A DNA stretch of 5,693 bases from Burkholderiales bacterium (GTDB taxonomy: Bacteria; Pseudomonadota; Gammaproteobacteria; Burkholderiales; UBA11063), in contig JAPJMP010000117.1 in assembly GCA_026461645.1 (NCBI GenBank), forward strand, positions 1 to 5,693. The letters are read 5' to 3'. Numbering within the stretch: position 1 is the stretch's first letter; every line of letters starts with the position of its first letter. The position numbers and the translations under genes are program-made. Positions 5,302 to 5,693 of this stretch are shown piece by piece. The notes below the pieces were generated by a model. It did no database searches. It had not been told where the DNA came from and saw only the letters and a list, made by a program, of their open reading frames with translations.

Positions 5302-5693
5302 GATTAAGCATTATGTTGCCTGGGCTAATTTGGCCAGAACAAATTAATTTGGATTATATCTACCAAAATATTAAATTACCCCATTTTAATCATCTTATAA
5401 AAAAATCTAACGCATTAGTGCATAATTATTCCTTTAGTGACTTAATTTATCAATTAAATTTATCACAAATGAAAAACGACATTAATCTTACTGCCACTGA
5501 TAGTTTAGCTAGCATCTATGCTAAATATTTAGGTATAGATAATATATATGCTTCTTATCTTATAATCGAACCAACTCATTTACGCTTAAATAATGTAGAT
5601 TTACAAATTTGTAGCCCAGAGTTATTGCAGTTAGATGTAATTGAAGCAAAAAAATTTATTGCTGAAATTAATAATTTTTATGCATCTGAACTA
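5298..5693 (+). CDS. RpfE-like / COG4255-type protein, 5' part only
   Basis: The frame opens with an ATG overlapping the dapF stop (ATGA) and stays open for 132 codons to the window edge, so the gene is truncated by the window and not by mutation. I recognise the pattern from a betaproteobacterial and Xanthomonas family annotated as RpfE-type regulatory protein or, without good reason, phosphoglycerate mutase-like. The features are an N-terminal LSIMLPGLIWP (3-13), a hydrophobic LPHFNHLIKKSNA segment (27-39), and a central IEPTHLRLNNVDLQI (90-104) that corresponds to the family's (A)DPVHLR motif. There is no signal peptide and no clear membrane helix. The biochemical function is not established. 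Family members often neighbour recJ, which could lie to the right. The four-base overlap with dapF and weak ribosome binding site (GGA, 5284-5286) suggest translational coupling. Base composition matches the neighbours. Recognition is from memory of motifs, so the family name is moderately sure and the existence of the gene is more so. Confidence 0.6.
   Translation, partial: MRLSIMLPGLIWPEQINLDYIYQNIKLPHFNHLIKKSNALVHNYSFSDLIYQLNLSQMKNDINLTATDSLASIYAKYLGIDNIYASYLIIEPTHLRLNNVDLQICSPELLQLDVIEAKKFIAEINNFYASEL

Noticed and set aside
1..5693. Search for tRNA, rRNA, CRISPR repeats, insertion sequences, toxin-antitoxin or defence genes
   Set aside because: No such pattern was seen by eye; nearly all of the window is taken up by recognised housekeeping genes, and the intergenic parts are short.

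Overview
This window is a stretch of ordinary bacterial housekeeping DNA from an AT-rich genome (roughly 30% G+C by eye, with A/T-ending codons throughout). The gene content points to Proteobacteria. ClpB matches the Escherichia coli protein residue for residue through the first ATPase module. The DUF493 (YbeD)-LipB pair is a proteobacterial arrangement. The last, incomplete gene resembles an RpfE-type protein family that I know from betaproteobacteria and Xanthomonas relatives. A low-GC betaproteobacterium (for example a Neisseriales lineage such as Aquella) is my best guess; the placement is inference and not certain.

Layout: positions 1-189 lie downstream of clpB. They hold a hairpin that probably ends the clpB transcript, and then a leftward promoter-like sequence with a possible gene start that runs off the left edge. 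Positions 190-2757, on the minus strand, are a complete clpB disaggregase gene with a near-perfect ribosome binding site. Positions 2758-2900 are a divergent control region. It carries a leftward clpB promoter candidate that fits both sigma70 and sigma32 consensus partly, a TTGCGCAA-centred palindrome, and a rightward extended -10 promoter. From 2901 to the right edge five genes run on the plus strand, packed like one operon: eda (KDPG aldolase), ybeD-like DUF493, lipB (octanoyltransferase), dapF (diaminopimelate epimerase) and the 5' part of an RpfE-like gene. The gaps are 10, 12, 12 and -4 nt.

The operon joins unrelated pathways: sugar acid cleavage, lipoate attachment, and lysine/peptidoglycan precursor synthesis. 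The usual lipB partner lipA is absent, and dapF sits in its place. The first genes on each side of the divergent region (clpB, eda) have strong Shine-Dalgarno sequences. The internal operon genes have almost none, which suggests translational coupling or tolerance of AT-rich leaders.

I see no mobile element, CRISPR array, tRNA, rRNA, toxin-antitoxin pair or defence system, and no sign of a new multi-gene system. The most noticeable points are small-scale: a G7 tract in clpB at the N-domain/ATPase boundary, loss of the internal start codon used for short ClpB in E. coli, a shared 11-nt promoter core, an unusual DapF signature residue, and the poorly characterised last gene.
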